Positions 29,460 through 40,928 of a stretch of DNA of 64,000 nucleotides are shown here, piece by piece. The translations under genes were made by a program, and so were the position numbers. The notes beneath the pieces are model-generated. The model saw only the letters and a program-made list of their open reading frames with translations. It did no database searches and was not told the origin of the DNA. The DNA lies in NCBI GenBank assembly GCA_973895155.1, contig OZ316894.1:1984001-2048000 (forward strand). The letters are read 5' to 3'. Every line of letters starts with the position of its first letter. Position 1 is the first letter of the stretch. This stretch comes from Marsupella aquatica (Eukaryota > Marchantiophyta).

Positions 29460-29850
29460 GGCACGTGCAGCTAAGTCTTGAAGCTAGCCATTCTTACGTT
29501 TGCAGTTCGCGTTATTCCACCTTAGACACATTCCTCCACCACCGAGATTCATGCTGTTATCGTAGAGACAGGCATCTGGAAATCCTGAATCCATCTAGCT
29601 CTGTAATGCTCGCCTTTAGTTCTGAGCATGTCTGCTCTCGGTCAGTTCTAAGGGAAAGAGTGTTGCAAAAACAGCTTACTGAATAGCACTCAGTTCACGT
29701 GCAGCTTAGTCCCGAAGCTACGCATGCATTCTTACGTTTGCAGTTCACATTATTCCACCTTAGATATGTTCCTCCACCAGAGATGCTTGCTATTCTTGTA
29801 GAGAGAGAGGCAGCTAATCCAGCTCTGTAGTGCTCGCGTCTAATTCTGAG
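29460..29850. repeat. Imperfect direct duplication upstream of the GDSL gene, each with a G-box
   Basis: Copy 1 (29460-29632) and copy 2 (29694-29852) share, in order, CACGTGCAGCT.AGTC, GAAGCTA, CATTCTTACGTTTGCAGTTC, TTATTCCACCTTAGA, TTCCTCCACCA, CTAGCTCTGTA/CCAGCTCTGTAGTGCTCGC and TTCTGAGCATG. Offset is about 235 bp. CACGTG (G-box) begins both copies. The second copy lies 160-320 bp before the GDSL start codon. Confidence 0.8.
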
Positions 29851-30012
29851 CATGATGTGAAACGTTGTTGTCCGTGCGCTCTCAACGCCACTATTGGGAA
29901 TGTGATTGGCATTGATCTGCTTATCGGATCGCATGCTCACCTTTACAAGTGCAGGCTGCAAGCTATTGTCAACCACTGAGCTCAAGCGGAGTGGGAAGTA
30001 GAGGTGGTCAAG

Positions 30013-32416
30013 ATGGCCGTGAAGCATTTATCGCTGCTGCTACTGCTCCTATTCGCTGGTTTCTCTACTAGGCTGGTTGATGCATCCCTGGTCCCTGCAT
30101 TCTTCGTACTCGGTGATTCCACGGTCGATACCGGCAATCAGAATTACATCACATCCATAATCAAGTCGAACTATCCCCCTTACGGCAAGGACTTTTTCCC
30201 TCCAGGACCCACTGGGCGATTCTCCAACGGCAAGCTTGCTAATGACTTCATTGGTATGATCGATGTCAATGTCAGTCCTTACTTCATGCTCATTGTTCAC
30301 TGCAGTCCGTCTTGTGCTTCGGTCTAAGATTATGACTGAACATGATGTGCATTTGTAGCTTTTAAGGTTGAGCATACATCTCTATTAAAGAAAATATAGC
30401 TGTCTTCATTGGGTTAATGTGAAATATGAACTAAGGACATGTCCTATGCTGTCTTCCATTTACTAGAGAGTACAAGTAAAACGAGAAGTTTATATAGCTG
30501 GACATATTATCTGAAAGCGGGAAATGCTGGAGAGAAGTCATAGCACGTCACCATTGCGTTAGCACATCATGTGGTCGCCATGCCTGGTGTGCTATCATCA
30601 GTTTCCAAAAGCAGCCATCTATTTTGCTCTCGAATGGGATATTTGATCTCCGCTGCTTCCAAATAAAATACAGGTGGGAGGTACAAGGAGATATATAAGT
30701 TAAGGAGTCTAACTATCAGACCACCTAGATTTCCTGCGTGCTAACATATTTGACACAGTTAAATGCTGATCGAGCTAAGCTAACTTCGTCCCGGGTTGTT
30801 TCCCTTTGCTGGATTGCAGCGGAGTACTTGGGGCTTCCGTCCCCTGTCAATTACTTAGATCCGAAAGCCACAGGCAGCGTCCTGCTGACTGGAGTTAACC
30901 TGGCGTCATCTGGATCAGGCTTTCTTGACATAACTGGCCAGCTTTTCGTAAGTAATAGTTTTATGCACATCTTACTCAACCGGTGCTGTTATGTCCAGGA
31001 GTTCTCATTATCATAGCCTAGTTTTTCTTGCATAGACACTTTCAGAGAAGACGAGAAAATTATGAAGTGCGGTAACCTCCAAAGTCCTGACTTCAATGTG
31101 TTCTTCGTCATTGAAATTAACAGGGGGTCATGAATCTGACGATGCAAGTTGTCAACTTAGGAGTAGTACAGTCTGAAATAATCCAGCAAATAGGGTTGCC
31201 AGCAACACTGAAGCTATTCCAGAGCTCCGTATTCCTGATCAGCACCGGAAGCAATGATTTTGTCAACAACTACAACATCAACCCTGTTGTTCAGAGCCAA
31301 TACAATCCTCAACAGTACCAGCAGTTGGTCCTCGACAACATCAACAAAAATCTTGTGGTCCAGTTTCCACCGTATCTTCCAATTTAATTCAATTTCGGCT
31401 CTAGACTTTTGTTTGCATACTCTTAATCTGTGGTTGGGTTCTGCTACTCAACAAAGTCCTACTTCCGCATCAAAATGGAGAAGTGAGGCCGATGAGTTTA
31501 TTTGCCATGTGGACTAGCGACAATTGCTAGCAATCTCACTGTGCCATGAAACGTGTGACGGATACATGCAGAGTCTATACAATTACGGAGTGCGCAAACT
31601 CTTGCTTAACTCGCTGGGTCCGGTGGGCTGCGTGCCGGAGCAGCTCAACTTCTATAACAGCAAGGATGGCAATTGCTTGGAGAACGTCAATGGCCCACTT
31701 AGAAACTTCAACGTGGGTCTCAAATCACTGGTCGTGCAGCTGCGCAGCCAGTATCCCGACTATGAGCTTCTCTATGCCAACGTCTACGACCTTATAAAAG
31801 GCTTCATTGACAGTCCTCAGTCAGGTGGTAGGTGTACCCATGCAAGTCCCACCCTTCATTTCCTTTCCATCTGAATCCATTCAACGCCGGTGATTTGAAA
31901 GTTTCCGAGAAAGGTGAAAACGAGAGGTTTAAAATCAAGGGAGACCTGCTAAATTAGTGAACAAGTTCATGGAATGTATGAAAACGCATCCATCTGCATC
32001 TGAATGATACCAAAGTCAGGGAGTGCGGCGTTTAATCGAGAAGGGAGAATGAGTGGAAGTTGTAGACTGATGAGGTGATAATTACCTGATGATATATTTT
32101 ACAAATTGAATTCAACGAACTAATAACAAGCAGGATTGGTAAAAATGCAATTATGGATGTGGTGTGGGAAACCTGACACTGTTTTCGTGGAAATATGGCA
32201 GGCTACAAGTATGTGAATACAGCCTGTTGTGGAGAAGGGGCATGGAAAGGGCTGCCATGTGTCAACCCGCTTAGCGATGTTTGTGCCAACGCTGACGATT
32301 ATCTTTTCTGGGACCTTTTCCATCCAAGCCAAAAGACACACCAGGCCTTAGCAAACTCAGGCATATCAGGTGGGCCGGATGAAATGTTTCCCACCAATTT
32401 GCAGAGTATTATTTGA
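30013..32416 (+). CDS. GDSL-type esterase/lipase, secreted
   Basis: Five exons (30013-30253, 30820-30947, 31124 to about 31357, 31572-31827, 32202-32416) give 357 residues, the usual family size and exon pattern. A signal peptide (residues 1-24) precedes SGNH block I with nucleophile S35 in FVLGDSTVDTGNQN (Thr replaces the usual Leu after GDS), block III GSND (165-168) and block V D324-L-F-H327 completing the triad. KLLLNSLGPVGCVPEQL is the conserved core before block V. Members hydrolyse acyl esters in the apoplast (cutin, wax or xylan acyl groups, seed or defence lipids); substrate cannot be predicted. The exon 3 donor is weak: GTG|GTCCAG at 31358 or CTT|GTGGTC at 31355, both phase 0, differing by one residue. 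The duplicated G-box segment upstream suggests light-, ABA- or jasmonate-type bHLH/bZIP control, as inference. Confidence 0.92.
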
Positions 32417-33034
32417 CGTTACATGAACCGAATTGATCACACATGACATTTGCGTTGGCCAGGAGTACAATGTATTAATTCTGTATTCCCTGAGTATAGA
32501 GATATGAGTAGTTTTCAGTCGAAAGAGTGGGACTCCAATTAAATGGCGTTGCGATAGCCTGAACCACAACCACTCTGCCTTGCCTCCGATGCCGCAGCAG
32601 AATTGTGTTTTTGAAGTGGAAGGATTCGTCCGTATAGCGTTTGCTTTAGCATGGATCAGTCTCTGTTTCTATAGCCTCTAACTCATGCGGAACCCTACAT
32701 TAGTTTACGAATACGAAATAGGATGGATCATGAAGTAGCCATTAAGCCCTCTTCTATCTAGTAGGATCAATTGTAGTTGACCCGTTCAAGACGAGCATAA
32801 CTGTAGAACGGAGAAGTAATATCTTCCCCTTATTTGATGTAATCATTTTTTTAAACACAGCACTTGTATGCCAATTGTGTGCGCATATTTGTGACAGCTA
32901 CTGTCAGTGACCAATGGAATTGTTGAAGACCTTCATTATCCTGCATTTCTGCCTGTAGGGTCTAGTTTATCCGATCTTGAAACTTCCATATCGGACAAGC
33001 CGCACAATTCGATACCAGGAGGCTGTAACCTTAC
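32417..33034. other. GDSL 3' UTR and intergenic spacer
   Basis: No frame supported; AT-moderate sequence between the esterase stop and the first coding-like block of the coiled-coil locus. Confidence 0.4.
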
Positions 33035-35041
33035 ATGACTTCATTCAAACGGGACTCTCCTGCATGACCACATATAACATTACCAGTCTCGTCTTCTCCC
33101 TACACCCTTCATGAAGCTCTGAAGTATCTCAATCTTGATCTAGCGAACGAAACGCAGGACAAGAGGATATTCATCCGTTGATCTGTACTCTGATGAAGTT
33201 CGTGAAGACCATAGTCTTCTAAATGACAAAGGCATAAAAATCCTCCATTTTTAGTTTGTTTTCTTACCGTTGATCTGCATTAGTGCTGATGTGCCTACTA
33301 TTAGGCTCTCATCTGGGAAAATTTATGTCAGATTTCATTTCCTATGAGGCGTTTCTCGTCTGTAGTCAAATTATGTTGTAAGATAAAGACTTAGCAGCAG
33401 GGCTGGCTCAAGTCCATCTCAAGACTTAGAGGGTTCTTATGTGCTTCGTGTTTATGTGATTCATGTTTTAAAGCATGTGACTGGATTCATGGATTCAGGT
33501 CAATTACGACTTCTCAAGACCGCAGTCCACAAGCTCTCTCGTATATTTTGGGAACAAGAAGAAAACTGGAAAATTTCAAACATAGATATGAGAAGGAAGA
33601 TGCCAACAATTCTCATGCAAAAGGAGACGTAAGGAATTTGTATTTAGATATGCTAAAAGAAATGAGCCAACAACTTGGAGAGCTCGGCCGTGATCTTCAT
33701 GCTAAAACTCAACGTGAGTCTAAACCCTACACCCTCAATTCCGAGAATTATTAGCGTCTGCCAGATCACAATCATCATGGAATGACTTAGTGGGGATGCA
33801 CCCATGATTGACGGGTCAACGGTTTGAATACATTCGCAAGAACATTTATGTCTAATTGTATACCTGCAAGATCTACGAAATTGAAATTCCAGGACTTCTG
33901 AAGCAGCGAATCATTATGCAGGTCCTGCTCAAACACGAAAGGACAATCCAGAACTGTTATCCTTTGCAAAGGCTAGTACAGAAGTTCCAACACATGGACT
34001 CTGTGGACAAAGCTGCTGCTACCACCAAAGATGTGGAGCAAGCACAACAACTGGAAACAAAGTACGATGACACTAGTCAATTCTCAACAAAGCGACTGAA
34101 GTATGGAACTAACAGTCAATCAAGGGGGAAGAGGATCAGCCTGAAGATATCATGGCTGATTCAGAAAATCTTACTACAGCCTTGCAAGCTGCAGAAAAGA
34201 AAATTGAAGAACAGATAAGTTCCAATCTTACAAACCGACTGAAGTATGGAGCTAAACAGTCAATCAAGGGGGAAGAGGATCAGCCTGAAGATATCATGGC
34301 TGATTCAGAATTTCTTACAACAGCCTTGCAAGCTGCAGAAAAGAAAATTGAAGAACAGATAAGTTCCAATCTGTTGCTCACAAGGGAACTCGAGTCTGGA
34401 TCTCAGTACTTATCCAAAATGAAAGCGGAACATGCCCAAGAGGTTGCAAGAACGGATCATAACATCAACTACACACAGAAGTTGAACTTAGACCTTTCTA
34501 ATGATATGTCCCAAACCGAGACAAGCTTAACAGAGATAACATCGCGCTACAAAAGCTTAGTGTGGACCTTGGAGCAGCAGTTAGAAGACGTCAAAAAACA
34601 AGTAAGCGCCTCTTCTTATAGTAACAGGGAGAAATATTGGAATTGTCTCCCAAACTTTGATGTGCCAGCAAGTTTGAGGTTTCAGTCGTTCTTTCTCCTC
34701 AGATTTGCTCAATCTATGGTTGCCTGTTCTAGGGTCATTTCACCTCACATGCTCAGTACAGACAACCGAATCGCATATTTCCTTCGCATTTTCTCCTTTG
34801 TCCTTTACCCTTTCCTTGCAAAACTGGTTAACGAAGAGTTTGTATTTTCGATAATGACTTTTATTTAATGACGGATGCAGAAATTAATGAAGCAGGGCTT
34901 GAAATGGCTGAAATGCAGGCTTTGTTCCAGGAAGCATTGATCATTGGACAGCAAGCAGAAGAGATGAGGCATCGAATCCACGAACTAGAAGAGGAGATCA
35001 TGGAAAAAGAAGGCCAAATTTCAATTCTAAAAACACCTTAA
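33035..35041 (+). pseudogene. Decayed coiled-coil protein gene with internal duplication
   Basis: Coding-like blocks run in one direction. ATG at 33035 is followed after ten codons by in-frame TGA (33065). The frame then continues (TLHEALKYLNLDLANETQDK) and shifts near 33170 into a second frame (VDLYSDEVREDHSLLNDKG). A well-bounded exon 33499-33713 (donor GTGAGT) encodes a basic helical stretch including LYLDMLKEMSQQLGELGRDL. From about 33897 an acidic/basic coiled-coil region follows. It contains a 143-bp tandem duplication (copies at 34093 and 34236); copy 1 has lost one A, so its frame breaks (KYGTNSQS against KYGAKQSIKGEEDQPEDI). The region ends at a GTAAGC donor (34612) and a last exon 34881-35041 (LEMAEMQALFQEALIIGQQA...). 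Heptad texture is clear; the family is not recognised. Premature stop plus frameshifts indicate a pseudogene, though an alternative exon structure could rescue parts. Confidence 0.5.
34093..34378 (+). repeat. 143-bp tandem duplication inside the coiled-coil locus
   Basis: Two near-identical units beginning CGACTGAAGTATGGA and including GGGGAAGAGGATCAGCCTGA, GATATCATGGCTGATTCAGA and AGAAAATTGAAGAACAGATA. They differ by a one-base indel (AACTAACAG against AGCTAAACAG) and a few substitutions, which implies a fairly recent event. Confidence 0.9.
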
Positions 35042-36869
35042 TCGGGGGAATATACCTCGACTTTCTGAAAGAGCAACACCGTATGTATCTGAATAGTTGT
35101 AGAGGACAACACTATCTCTTGACACCTTTTGAGCAACAGGCTCAAAGAGACACGGGTGGACGATGACTGAATTGAATGTTTGGAAAGCAGGTGTGGGATA
35201 CCTGTGGAATGAAAAATGGCAGGAGATGAGGATGGTCTGAATGTGCCAGACAATCCCCCGCATGGCACGACAGAAATGTCTTCAATGCTTGCTCATCTGA
35301 GGAAATGGACGGGCAGCCCCACCAATCTCGACCTCTACAAAGCATAAACTTGTTGCGCCCAATTTTAAGGTGTGTTACTCACTGCTTAATTATTTTGGAA
35401 CGCCTTCACATATCTGGTTGTCAATTGCGAAATATCTGTACATTTCATACTGTCAAGCTTTTCCGCAATTGCATGTTTCTGCAATCCAAATTTACTTTGT
35501 TCCCACTGGGCTGCCCATGTCTGAAGGTTGAGACCTTCTCCTTCGCTTTTTAAAAGCAGTCTCCCCTGACACGTCATTGAAGGTAGACTACGGCTGCTGG
35601 CTGTATTGGTGCCGCATTTGAGGAAGCTTATGTCGTCAACTGAGATTATGTCGAGCCTAAACTTGGACCAAATTGTGCTTCCTGTGGCTGGCTATCTTAA
35701 GAGCATATTTGACGAGGTTCATGTGACTACGTGTCGCGCAGTTCTTGTCTCACACTTGATCGACGTGCAGCACATATGGCCTACAACACATCTGTTGGAT
35801 ACTTTGGAGTGTACTTCACGTGGAATTTTGACCCCTCGCTCTGTTTTCCCTTCTAGTTGAAGAGTAGAAACATAAAGTGGGGAGCCACAGCAAGGAAATA
35901 TCATTTTTCTGTATGACGAGAAACGCGCCGAACATTCTTCTACTCGGCAACATTCTTCTACTCGGCATCCTCCAAATTGCAAACAGATTGAATTGGAAGG
36001 GGATTGCCATGGCCAGAAGAAAGATTTTGGTAGTACGAGGAAGAGGAAAGTTTTCGTCCAAATCTCAATTTGAACGAGAATGCAGTTCACATTATTTGTT
36101 TTGAGTCTACTGCAAATATGATATTAAAGCAACCCAAGTAGTATTTCTCGTTTGAAAAGAAGTTCAAACCCAGCATTCCACCCATAGGTAAGTGTTTTGT
36201 AAGACCCTGGACGGCGTGAGATAACAAATGTAACATCGTAGCAAGATCTGAGTCTAGCAAAAGGAGGCCTGGTGGAGAGTGAAACTTACTCTTCAGCATA
36301 TTCTTTAGATCTCCAGCATTGAGTCTCTGTAGCAGACCCGAACCTATATTCTTCTGCCAACTCTCTTGACTATTTTAGATACTACTCCTGTAGTACAAAA
36401 CTGCTTACTTTGGTGGTATTCTACCATATTCCGAAATTTTAGAGGCTGCCTCGCCAAGTGTGAGGTACGGAGGCTTGCAAATGCCAGAATCGTTCTGTCG
36501 TTGCTTGAAACTCCCTCCATCTACGCGGAGGGTGCTGGCCAGGATTCAAGGTGTACCAGTTGCACAATCCTACGTTAGCCGTAGATCTTTCATCTCGCAA
36601 CCAACAATAATATACTTTTCATTGTCTGGCAAATCCTAGAGTAAGCCAGCTTGTCACCGGTAAAATTTCTTACTTGGAAGACTTCGCAAAAACCTGCAAA
36701 TTCCAAGAAAACCTCGTCAATACCATTCACGTTTCCGAAACGTTACAGGTCTTAAGACTTGGAATGGGACTCTGGGCACCACAGAAGTATTTGTTCAACT
36801 TTGGCATTTGAGTTAGAAGCAATAAAAGTGACCTCTGTAGGAATTGACTGTCTCCAATCAGAAAAGATC
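35042..36869. other. Intergenic, no gene supported
   Basis: A plus-strand frame at 35606-35860 (SLNLDQIVLPVAGYLKSIF...) is protein-like but unrecognised and without splice context. A short tandem ATTCTTCTACTCGGCA repeat lies at 35934-35970. Confidence 0.35.
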
Positions 36870-37009
36870 AAGGGGTGCTGAAGCAGGCATGGCTGAGTGG
36901 TAGCTCAGTTGAGTAGGGACTCATAGGTCTGTGGTTCAAATGTTACTACTGGCTTATGTTGCCTTCCACTTTAAAACATTTAAAGAAGAAAAAAAGAAAG
37001 ATGAAGGGG
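36870..37009 (+). mobile_element. tRNA-derived SINE inserted in the last exon of ESF2
   Basis: The head is tRNA-like with A box TAGCTCAGTTGAG (36901-36913) and B box-like GGTTCAAATG (36933-36942), followed by a short body and an A-rich tail AAAGAAGAAAAAAAGAAAG (36982-37000). AAGGGG occurs on both sides (36870-36875 and 37004-37009, extendable to AT.AAGGGG), a candidate target-site duplication. A related copy is at 25583. The element lies antisense to ESF2. Confidence 0.75.
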
Positions 37010-38906
37010 AACAACTCACAGCTCCCAGTACATCCAACGCCAGTGCAGGCTTCGACTCGGATAAAGGATCCGCCACGGATCTTCGCTGGTTGAAGTGCCT
37101 CAAATACATAGATTTCGCTGCTTTCTTCTCTACGCTTTCCGAGCCTGCTGATGCTGTCTCAAGTCCAGTTTGTCCTGCGTCTTTTCTCTGATCATATCAC
37201 AATGCGATTTCCAGCACCTGATCAGTGCTTGTTCAAACCGTCAAATCGTGTGGATACACAAACAACAGAAGCACAGCAACTCTTGGGTATCTATGGCTGT
37301 GATACCAAGGAATAGGATTCCTTATTTTGCAATCTTACTGGGGTTCTATGTTCCACAAAATACATGCAAATCTATCCGAGACAGATTGTCCCCTTGGACC
37401 AATTTGTTTCCCCCAACCCTATTTGTGCAATGAAAGCAGAATGAACTTCGATTCGACAAGTAATCTAACGGCAAATATCTAACGCACCTTTCTTTTTCGT
37501 TCCTCCATAGATTTGATGGCTCGTGCTTGATCAACACGGGATAAATAGAAATCACGCTCCTTCTTTGCTGCTGATATCTCAGCAGCAAGTTTCTGCTCGC
37601 GTACAGCTTTCTTGTATGCTGTATGCCAGGCGAAGCGTAATCAACATTTACTAGTTATTAACAGAATAGTCCTTACTCTCCTCAACAAATAGCACTGAAT
37701 AGGGACAAAAGCATGAGACTGACAAGTATCGCCTATGGACATTTGGAGAAAAGTGAATCACTACACAAGCATGCAAGAGTTAGACCTCACCCATTTCCCC
37801 AGTAAGATTGTCCCACTTGAATTTGTGAAGGTACTTGATGTTCCAGAGATCATAGTGATAAGCTGACCGCTTCCTCTGATCTGCATTTACCAACTGCATC
37901 ATCATCTCTTTGGGCCATCCGATTCTTTTCACCTTCAAGCACCTAGATAGACACATGATGCAAATTCAAGCTTTCAAGGTGCAAGATCTATCGCAGTTCT
38001 AAAGCCCAGAACTTCAAATTTTGAAGCATCAAAAACAATCTTCATTCATTCCAAGTTCGAGGAAACTATCCTAACAGAGCACCACAGCGGCAATGACGAG
38101 CTCTAATAACTTGGAGAAGGGAATTCATTATAAGAAATAGCTGCTACTGACCCATTGGCTCCCCATTCAGCATAGCTCCAACTTTCTTTGCATCTCCTTT
38201 GTGAACAAACTCCACCCACCTGAAGAGAGAAATGTTAAACACACATCCTCGAGTGCCTCTGCAAAAAATTTCAATCATGACACAAGCACTAACACAATTG
38301 GAAGAACCAAGACAAATTTCAACAAAAGAAACACAGGGAACGCGAGAAAAGAGGCACAGCACAACGCCATATATGCTCACCCTTCCGTAAAATTCTTGCC
38401 GCTGTTACCCCCAGCACGCTTCCGACGTATCCTTGCAGCGGGATCTATGTGAAATGCGATTATGACGAGTGTCAAAATATGCAATGGGGTACCGCTGAAA
38501 AGGTGAAAGATCAAGACTACGGTAGTAGAGCTGGAAATCAACGCATAAACAAGGGCTCAACTGAGCAAAGTAGAGCAAAGAAAGCCAAGCAAAGGTGGTC
38601 GCTGTGTACGGGATGGTTACCTTCGGGGACGAGATAAACTCTCGACACTTCTCCAAATTGAGAAAGGAGATGGCGTAATTTCAACGGCTTCAGATGCGGA
38701 GGGATCCGACTCAAGTAACATACTCCGGTTTTCCCTTTCTTGACGGGCATAGATTTCTTCTTCTTCTTCTTCATTATCGTCGGGGTACCCTGTACCGATT
38801 CTTCCCGCAATTCATCAGCGGCCACATCCCTTCCACTAGCTTGCTCTTCTGCTCCATCACTCTCGCTCTCACTCTCCCTTTCACTACCTCTCTCTTGGGA
38901 AGCCAT
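36954..38906 (-). CDS. ESF2: ESF2/ABT1-like pre-rRNA processing factor
   Basis: Six exons (38621-38906, 38381-38444, 38152-38219, 37791-37880, 37488-37618, 36954-37187) join in phase to 290 residues. The acidic, Ser-rich N-terminus (1-45) and KKKKKK stretch precede the RRM-like domain: CYLSRIPPHLKPLKLRHLLS, FGEVSRVYLVPE, EGWVEFVHKGDAKKVGAMLN. Then come the family hallmarks HYDLWNIKYLHKFKWDNLT, AYKKAVREQKLAAEISAAKK and ERDFYLSRVDQARAI. Known role: nucleolar U3 snoRNP-associated factor needed for 18S rRNA maturation (yeast Esf2, animal ABT1). The last exon encodes the plant-type tail LRHFNQRRSVADP...KPALALDVLG, then reads into an antisense SINE whose A-rich tail is translated (SSFFFSSLNVLKWKAT) and which supplies the stop. 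If exon 5 were not spliced it would end two codons later (VR-stop), giving a 215-residue form. Confidence 0.9.
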
Positions 38907-39770
38907 GTTCTTTGTCGGATGCAGACAATCTCACCACCTAGAACGTCTGCAATGAATTCTTCTCTCCCTCTACTCACCAGGAAGCCCAAGGTTACCAAAT
39001 TATTTCCGCTTATGGCCGAAGCAAGCTTTCACCTAAACCTGCAACCGAATTCCGTGCTTCCACGGCATCGCAGCCATATCGACAAAAATGGACAGCCTGC
39101 AAACACTCAAACCCCCTCCGCCGCCTCCTTTTGCTGTTCCTTCTGTTCATCACAAAAGAGCCTTCATCCCCGCCATCGCCTCCATCCGAATTCCTCCCTT
39201 CAACCCTCCCTTGGCTCGCCTCCGACAAAGCTCGCATCCATTCAGGATGAAATCCCAGTTCCGGTCCTGAACTTGCTCAAGTCGTTGAAATCTGCGCAAC
39301 CCGCTCGAAAGGACACAATTACACACGGTCCCTCAGGCTTCTCAGTCACATCAGGCTACACATAATGCATGGGCTGGACGACGCTAGCCAACCGAGAGAT
39401 TGTCCGACTGTGTGAAGCCGTAAGAAAGCTGAGTGGAGAACAAAAAGGGAAGGGCAAGCAAATGCACGAGGGAGGCAACGCAATGCAGAGGAGAGGAAAT
39501 CGGTGGGGATTGCGCAGAAACGAAAGAAGGATTGGAGAAGAAATTGATAGAGGAGAGGAGAGGAGAGGAGAGGATGGGGATTGCGCAGAAACGAAGGAAG
39601 GAATGGAGAAGAAAGGAACGAGAACAGAAGTGACCGAGTCCAACGAAGGTTGCAAGCCTCGAGGGGTTTAGGGTTTAACTACAGGAGGCCACGCACGAAA
39701 CCGAACTCTTAAAAACCCCCATGAGAAATAAGTATAAAGTAGCGTGATTATCTGTTCGCTAAACTTAAAC
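38907..39770. promoter_or_regulatory. ESF2 upstream region with telo-box and GA repeats
   Basis: TTTAGGGTTTA at 39667-39677 (AAACCCTAAA on the ESF2 strand) matches the telo-box typical of ribosome-biogenesis genes, which fits ESF2 although it lies 760 bp upstream. (GGAGA)n occurs at 39551-39575. A plus-strand 60-codon frame from ATG 39088 (MDSLQTLKPPPPPPFAV...) has transit-peptide texture, but no following exon was found. Confidence 0.4.
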
Positions 39771-40735
39771 CAGAGGTGAGGGCAGAAAAAAAGGTACTTC
39801 ACTGTTTCCCATTCATCTTTGCCTATCCTTCTCGTTTATTTGCACCCTCACTCACTTTCAGGGAGTCAGGGTGTAGAGGCTTCACTGTAGTTAGTAGGTC
39901 AGGGTGTAGAGGCTTCACTGTAGTTAGTAGGTCAGGGTGTAGAGGCTTCACTATAGTTAGTAGGCCCGGGGAAACTTTTTGATACCTGTTCCTTGAACTT
40001 AAGATAGAGGTGAGAGGTGAAGGCAGAAAAAAGGTTCTTCACTATTTTTCATTCATCTTTGCCTATCCTTCTCATTTATTTGCACCCTTGCTCACTTTCA
40101 GTTGTGTCTTTAGAGTGCGGGTGTAGAGGCTTCACTATAGTTAGTAGGCCCGGGGAAACTTTTTGATATTTGTTCCTTGAACTTAAAATACAGGTGCGAG
40201 GTGAAGGCAGAAAAAAGGTTCTTCACTATTTTTCATTCAGCTTTGCCTATCCTTCCCGTTTATTTGCACCCTCACTCACTTTCAGTTGTGTCTTTAGAGT
40301 GCGGGTGTAGAGGCTTCACTATAGTTAGTAGGCCGGGAAACTTTTTGATATTTGTTCCTTGAACTTAAAATAGAGGTGAGAGGTGAGGGCAGAAAAAAGG
40401 TCCTTCACTAGTTTTCATTCATCTTTGCCTATCCTTCTCGTTTATTTGCACCCTCACTCAGTTTCAGTTGTGTCTTTAGAGTCAGGGTGTAGAGGCTTCA
40501 CTATAGTTAGTAGGCCCAGTGCAACTTTTTGATTGGGAGATGAGGAGGAAACAAAACCTTGAATAAAAAAGAATTCCACGCCACTTCCTATTCATCTTTA
40601 CCCCAATTCCTGTTTTTTTGGCCTACACCCTTACTTTTGTGTACACCCTCACTTTCAGTTATGCCCCGGGTAAAGTTAGGGTCTAGAGGCTTCACTCTAG
40701 AGAGTAGGCACTAAGAAGTAGCTTCTGACTGCTCT
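39770..40735. repeat. Nested tandem repeats (about 180-bp unit, with a 32-bp unit triplicated)
   Basis: The phrase GGCAGAAAAAAGGT recurs at 39781, 40022, 40206 and 40388, with a degenerate fifth copy near 40565. Each is followed by TTCATTCATCTTTGCCTATC, TTTATTTGCACCCT, TCACTTTCAG, GTGTAGAGGCTTCACTATAG, TTAGTAGGCCC and AACTTTTTGAT. In the first unit a 32-bp segment (GTCAGGGTGTAGAGGCTTCA...) is present three times in a row (39865-39960), which accounts for its extra 64 bp. Confidence 0.9.
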
Positions 40736-40737
40736 TT

Positions 40738-40925
40738 ATTAATAAGGTTCAATGACCCCTTGGCTATCTAAGTTTGATGTTATTCAATGAGTTGGAGTCA
40801 CAAATAGTAAGTTGCATATTGAAATCTTACTAATACAATTCAATGGCCGCCTTGGCAATCCAAGTTTGATGTTATTCAAAAAGTTAGAGCTATGAAGAGT
40901 TGCATATTGAAATCTTACTAATATA
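40738..40925. repeat. Two-copy direct repeat, about 105 bp
   Basis: GGTTCAATGACCCCTTGGCTATC...GTTGCATATTGAAATCTTAC and ATTCAATGGCCGCCTTGGCAATC...GTTGCATATTGAAATCTTAC, both containing AAGTTTGATGTTATTCAA. Confidence 0.8.
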
Positions 40926-40928
40926 TCA

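Noticed and set aside
38694-39365. 223-codon plus-strand ORF
   Set aside because: Its 5' third is antisense to ESF2 exon 1. The rest is Ser/Pro/Leu-rich low complexity with no domain; it is a shadow frame running into the promoter region.
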